A DNA stretch of 64,000 nucleotides from Roseburia sp. (GTDB lineage: Bacteria > Bacillota > Clostridia > Lachnospirales > Lachnospiraceae), in NCBI GenBank assembly GCA_023664725.1, contig JAMPFA010000004.1, positions 1 to 64,000 of the forward strand, given 5' to 3'. Shown one piece after another: positions 60,758-64,000 of the stretch. Each line of letters begins with the position of its first letter. Within the stretch, counting starts at the first letter, position 1. The notes below the pieces were generated by a model, which had not been told where the DNA came from, made no database searches, and saw only the letters and a list, made by a program, of their open reading frames with translations. Both the position numbers and the translations under genes were made by a program.

Positions 60758-61525
60758 ATGGCTAGAGAATTTGTTGAAAATTTGGTTTCTGTGATAACGC
60801 CGGTGTATAATGCTGAAAAGTATATAGGAAAAACAATTGAATCGATACTTTCTCAGACATATCAGGACATTGAATTGATTTTGGTAGATGATTGTTCTAC
60901 AGACAATTCGGAAAAGATTATTAAAAAATATTGTAAAAAAAATAGTAATATTGTATATTTTAAGCAAAAAACGAATCGAGGAGCTGCAGTAGCGCGTAAT
61001 ACTGCTCTAAAAATAGCAAAAGGACGTTATGTTGCCTTTTTAGATAGTGATGATATATGGTATCCAGAAAAAACCAAAAAACAACTGGAATTGATGCTTG
61101 AAAAGGAATCACCTTTTTCCTATACGGCAATTGAGATGATTAATGATCAGGGTAACCTAGTGAAATCTAAGAGAAATGTCAGGACGAGCATCGATTACAA
61201 ATATTTGTTGCACAATACTATGATTGCAACATCGTCCGTAATTATTGATAGGAATGTTTTAGGAGATTTTCAAATGCCGCTTAGGAGAGGTGGACAAGAT
61301 TATGCCACTTGGCTTATGTTGCTAAGAGAAGGAATTATTGCAAGGGGGATAAACGAGGCACTTGTTCAATATCGATTAAGTAACAATTCTTTGTCTTCTA
61401 ACAAATTTAAAAGTATTCAGCAAGTATGGCAGATACAAACCGAAAACGAGAGTATTAGTAGGCCTAAGGCAGTATTAAATGTGTTTTGCTTTGGAGTAAA
61501 TGCTTTAAAAAAATATTTGATTTAA
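60758..61525 (+). CDS. GT2 family glycosyltransferase
   Basis: 255 residues; VITPVYNAEKYIGKTIESILSQTYQDIELILVDDCSTDN, NRGAAVARNTALK, FLDSDDIWYPEK (DxD), and RRGGQDYATWLMLLREG at the catalytic-base region. Similar design to the GT2 at 33429. ATG 60758 follows GGAAGGAATG. Donor and acceptor unknown. Confidence 0.9.
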   Translation: MAREFVENLVSVITPVYNAEKYIGKTIESILSQTYQDIELILVDDCSTDNSEKIIKKYCKKNSNIVYFKQKTNRGAAVARNTALKIAKGRYVAFLDSDDIWYPEKTKKQLELMLEKESPFSYTAIEMINDQGNLVKSKRNVRTSIDYKYLLHNTMIATSSVIIDRNVLGDFQMPLRRGGQDYATWLMLLREGIIARGINEALVQYRLSNNSLSSNKFKSIQQVWQIQTENESISRPKAVLNVFCFGVNALKKYLI

Positions 61526-61555
61526 GAGTTTATAAAGAATGGTTTGGAGGTTTTT

Positions 61556-62395
61556 ATGGAGAAAAGAACAACTAAAAAACATTCATATAAGAATCTGAAA
61601 GATATTTCACTTTTGATTATTGGGTTTGATCCTTATATTGATGTATGGGATCATTATTTTGAGTTATTAGATAAATATTGGGCAAAAAGGCCAAAAACTT
61701 ATTTGGCGACAAATACAATCGAACCTGATTATTTAAATGTAACAGTATTTCCCATTGGGAAAGATGCTGAATGGAGTAAAAAAGTATATAAGTCTTTAGA
61801 AAAATTAGATACCAAATATGTTTTACTGCTATTAGAAGACTTTTTTACCACCTCTTATGTTAATAATAAAAGTTTAGATGATTTGATAGGTCTTATGAAA
61901 GAAAACAATATATCTTATTGTAAACTTTTGAATCAGTCCAAGATGAGAGGGATGGCTTTTAAGGGGAAGAAGTACTTACATGTTATTAAGAGAGATGATG
62001 AATATGGTATTAGTTTACAGCCTGCAATTTGGGAAAAAGAATTTTTAAAGGAACTTGTTGGGACAGGTAACTATAATGCGTGGGTTTTTGAAATGAATCA
62101 AATTCGAAATAAGTATCAAAACAATAATGGGATTAACTGCCTGGCCGATGATAGGAACATTCTTCAAATTACACATGCAGTTGTGCAAAGCCAATATTTG
62201 CGTCATGCGGTCCGTGTTTTTAAAAAGCAGGGATATTATTTAAATGTAGGTAAAAGAAAAGTTATGAGTGTTCCCGATACCATAAAGTATAGAGCAAAGC
62301 AATTTTTTTCTGAGTATACACCAAGGTGTTTAAAACCCTTTATGAAAAATATGGGGCGATTATTTAAATTTAGCTTTGTTTCGGATAGGAGATAA
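61556..62395 (+). CDS. Unassigned protein of glycan cluster, possible glycosyltransferase-like
   Basis: 279 residues from ATG 61556 (GGAGG 5 bases upstream); an in-frame ATG at 61544 would contain the ribosome site. I do not recognise a characterised family. Visible: an alpha/beta N-terminal half (ISLLIIGFDPYIDVWDHYFELLDKYW, then KYVLLLLEDFFTTSYVNNKSLDDLI, where LEDF could be a metal-binding acidic motif as in GT-A folds) and a basic C-terminus. Cytosolic; no helices for membrane insertion. The place between a GT2 and an SDR suggests a transferase for this glycan. Very AT-rich. Confidence 0.7.
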   Translation: MEKRTTKKHSYKNLKDISLLIIGFDPYIDVWDHYFELLDKYWAKRPKTYLATNTIEPDYLNVTVFPIGKDAEWSKKVYKSLEKLDTKYVLLLLEDFFTTSYVNNKSLDDLIGLMKENNISYCKLLNQSKMRGMAFKGKKYLHVIKRDDEYGISLQPAIWEKEFLKELVGTGNYNAWVFEMNQIRNKYQNNNGINCLADDRNILQITHAVVQSQYLRHAVRVFKKQGYYLNVGKRKVMSVPDTIKYRAKQFFSEYTPRCLKPFMKNMGRLFKFSFVSDRR

Positions 62396-62397
62396 GA

Positions 62398-63225
62398 ATG
62401 AAAATCTTAGTAACAGGAGCCAATGGATATATAGGACAAGGTATAGTTAAAGAACTTTTAGTTAGAGGGCATACAGTTGTTGCCACAGATTTTAATTTAG
62501 ATAATGTGGAGCTAGGAGCTCAAAAGAAGGCTTGTGATATATTTGAGATAGAAAATCCGTATGATTTTTTTGAAAGACCCGAGATACTACTTCATTTGGC
62601 TTGGAGAAATGGTTTTATCCATAATGATGACAGCCACATAAAGGATTTTCCATTGCATTATAGTTTTCTTGAAAAAATGATAAAATGTGGTGTGAAAAGA
62701 GTTGCAGTTCTGGGTACTATGCACGAAGTTGGATTTTTTGAAGGGAGTATCAATGAGAATACGCCGACTCATCCGCAGAGTTTATACGGAATTGCCAAAG
62801 ATGCGCTAAGAAATGCAATTTTCCTGTTATGTAAGCAAAACAGAGTAGTCTGCCAGTGGATACGTGGATATTATATAGTGGGAAATTCTCAGTTTGGTTC
62901 TTCTATTTTTTCTAAGATTACACAAGCTGAAATGCGAGGAGAAAGTACATTTCCCTTTACTTTAGGACAAAATCAATGGGATTTTATTGACTATGATCAG
63001 TTTTGCAATCAAGTTTCATGTGTGGTGGAACAAGATAGGGTAAATGGGATAATTAATGTTTGTTCAGGGTATCCGGAAAAGTTGGCTGACCGGGTAGAGA
63101 GGTTTATTAAAGAGAATGGTTATAAAATAAAATTGGAATATGGTGCGTTTCCCGATCGTCCTTATGATTCAAAGGCAGTATGGGGAAGCGATGAAAAGAT
63201 AAAATTGATAATGGGTGATAAGTAA
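62398..63225 (+). CDS. NAD-dependent epimerase/reductase (extended SDR)
   Basis: 275 residues; [20 protein letters not shown]ossmann motif, [18 protein letters not shown], and catalytic [13 protein letters not shown] (Tyr-x3-Lys), [12 protein letters not shown]. The pattern resembles 4-keto-sugar reductases (dTDP/UDP-4-keto-6-deoxy type). It could reduce or epimerise the 4-keto sugar made by the dehydratase at 55024. ATG is 2 bases after the preceding stop; the stop overlaps the next start (TAATG). Confidence 0.85.
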   Translation: MKILVTGANGYIGQGIVKELLVRGHTVVATDFNLDNVELGAQKKACDIFEIENPYDFFERPEILLHLAWRNGFIHNDDSHIKDFPLHYSFLEKMIKCGVKRVAVLGTMHEVGFFEGSINENTPTHPQSLYGIAKDALRNAIFLLCKQNRVVCQWIRGYYIVGNSQFGSSIFSKITQAEMRGESTFPFTLGQNQWDFIDYDQFCNQVSCVVEQDRVNGIINVCSGYPEKLADRVERFIKENGYKIKLEYGAFPDRPYDSKAVWGSDEKIKLIMGDK

Positions 63226-63818
63226 TGGAATTAAAGCCATTAATAAAAACAATTTACACTTATATTTTTAATTGGCATAAGATTATTTTTTTTAAAAGTT
63301 TTGGTAGAAAATCATTTTTAGGTCGAAGATGTACATTAAACTTAGCAGGGGAAGGGATATTCATTGGGGATAGAGTTCGAATTGGCAATGATTCCAGGTT
63401 ATCTCTATATAGTGCTGAGGGACATGTGGCATCGATTAGAATAGAAAATGGAGCGTACATTGGTTCAAATTTATCAATATTGACAGCTGATAAGGTAGTA
63501 ATTGAGGAAGATGTACTTATGGCGAGTTATATAAATATTTTAGGAGAGAACCATTCTATCGATCCAGAGAGCAATATACCTTATGGAAAACAACCACTTA
63601 AGACAGCACCAATAACTTTAAAACGAGGATGTTGGATAGGGCAAAATGTAACTATTCTTGGTGGAGAGAAGGGAATTACTATAGGTGAAAAAAGCATAGT
63701 GGGTGCGTGCAGTGTTGTAACGAAAGATGTACCACCTTATTCTATAGTAGTTGGCAGTCCAGCTAAGGTTATTAAAACTTATGATTTTGAGAATAGTAGA
63801 TGGGAGAAAGTGGTTTGA
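63225..63818 (+). CDS. Hexapeptide-repeat acyltransferase (left-handed beta-helix)
   Basis: 197 residues with repeating hexapeptides ([87 protein letters not shown]). Catalytic His probably in GENHSID. This is the maltose/galactoside O-acetyltransferase and WbbJ type. Likely acetylates a sugar of this glycan. Starts one base inside the SDR stop. Confidence 0.92.
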   Translation: MELKPLIKTIYTYIFNWHKIIFFKSFGRKSFLGRRCTLNLAGEGIFIGDRVRIGNDSRLSLYSAEGHVASIRIENGAYIGSNLSILTADKVVIEEDVLMASYINILGENHSIDPESNIPYGKQPLKTAPITLKRGCWIGQNVTILGGEKGITIGEKSIVGACSVVTKDVPPYSIVVGSPAKVIKTYDFENSRWEKVV

Positions 63819-63819
63819 T

Positions 63820-64000
63820 ATGCAGTATTACAAATATGTAATTGTTGTGCTTGTTTATCGAAATACAGAGGATATTATAGATTTTATAAAATCTTCCCGA
63901 GCGACAATTTCAAATTTTAGGATTATCATTGTCAATAGTTTCTTTGATAATGAATCAAAGTCTATTTTTGAAAAAATAGCTAAAGAATATGATTGTGACT
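63820..64000 (+). CDS. Probable GT2 glycosyltransferase, cut by window end
   Basis: ATG 63820 with GGGAGAAAG upstream; 60 residues visible. YVIVVLVYRNTEDIIDFIKS, then FRIIIVNSFFDNES, resembles the first two strands of GT2 enzymes of the rhamnosyltransferase kind (VVVTYRN...VVVNNAS). Continues beyond the window. It starts one base after the acyltransferase stop. Confidence 0.65.
   Translation, partial: MQYYKYVIVVLVYRNTEDIIDFIKSSRATISNFRIIIVNSFFDNESKSIFEKIAKEYDCD

Noticed and set aside
1..64000. CRISPR array, rRNA or tRNA genes
   Set aside because: No regularly spaced repeat series and no tRNA or rRNA signatures were seen on reading.

Overview
The window reads as chromosomal DNA of a motile, spore-lineage gut Clostridia, most likely Lachnospiraceae. 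This rests on gene order (uvrB-uvrA; mbl followed by flgF/flgG/flgJ-type genes; comFC-yvyF; cdaA-cdaR-glmM-HPr), on purine-rich Shine-Dalgarno sites, and on the AAA-ATPase/PD-(D/E)XK family common in these genomes. I ran no searches, so family names come from reading motifs. All convincing genes are on the + strand.

Layout. (1) 1-1.55 kb: the 3' end of an integrative element: a tyrosine integrase cut by the window edge, a terminator, then a tangle of inverted repeats just before uvrB that may be the attachment region. (2) 1.5-19 kb: housekeeping core: uvrB, uvrA, mbl, three flagellar rod/hook genes behind a sigma-D type promoter, recD2, comFC, yvyF, two membrane proteins, cdaA-cdaR-glmM and an HPr protein. 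(3) 19-35.8 kb: start of a very large cell-surface polysaccharide locus: a GT-C type glycosylation set (DUF2142, GT2, DUF2304), the dTDP-rhamnose genes rfbD/B/A/C, GT2 glycosyltransferases, a Wzm/Wzt exporter whose ATPase carries a C-terminal glycan-binding-type domain, a WbdD-like methyltransferase/kinase fusion, a WbaP-type initiating transferase and a second, simpler ABC exporter. (4) 35.9-38.6 kb: an orphan tyrosine recombinase and an AAA-ATPase/nuclease-like gene inside the locus. (5) 38.9-44.1 kb: a polyol-phosphate decoration module (two TagB/TagF-like transferases, LicD, an IspD/TarI-like cytidylyltransferase, an extended SDR), with a 164-bp long-inverted-repeat element inserted between the first transferase gene and licD. 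(6) 44.2-54.6 kb: a secreted beta-helix/leucine-rich-repeat protein, two paralogous polymerase/ligase-type membrane proteins, a sulfotransferase-like protein and a YfhO-type membrane protein. (7) 54.6-64 kb: a relic of an AAA-ATPase gene with a duplicated promoter, then a visibly AT-richer cassette: an EpsC/CapD dehydratase, an aldolase, a fold-III PLP decarboxylase, a short initiating sugar transferase, a class IV aminotransferase, GT2 enzymes, an SDR, a hexapeptide acyltransferase and a GT2 cut by the window end.

How it fits together (inference). Rhamnose-containing glycans would be started on undecaprenyl phosphate by one of two initiating transferases, extended by GT2 enzymes, exported by ABC transporters and/or polymerised by Wzy-like proteins, and decorated with polyol phosphate, sugar (GT-C), sulfate-like or acyl groups. 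The most unusual parts are the WbdD-like protein encoded next to a Wzt with an extra domain, the amino-acid-type enzymes (aldolase, decarboxylase, aminotransferase) interleaved with glycan genes, the orphan recombinase beside a 15-bp inverted repeat, and the miniature inverted-repeat element whose removal restores a tight operon junction.
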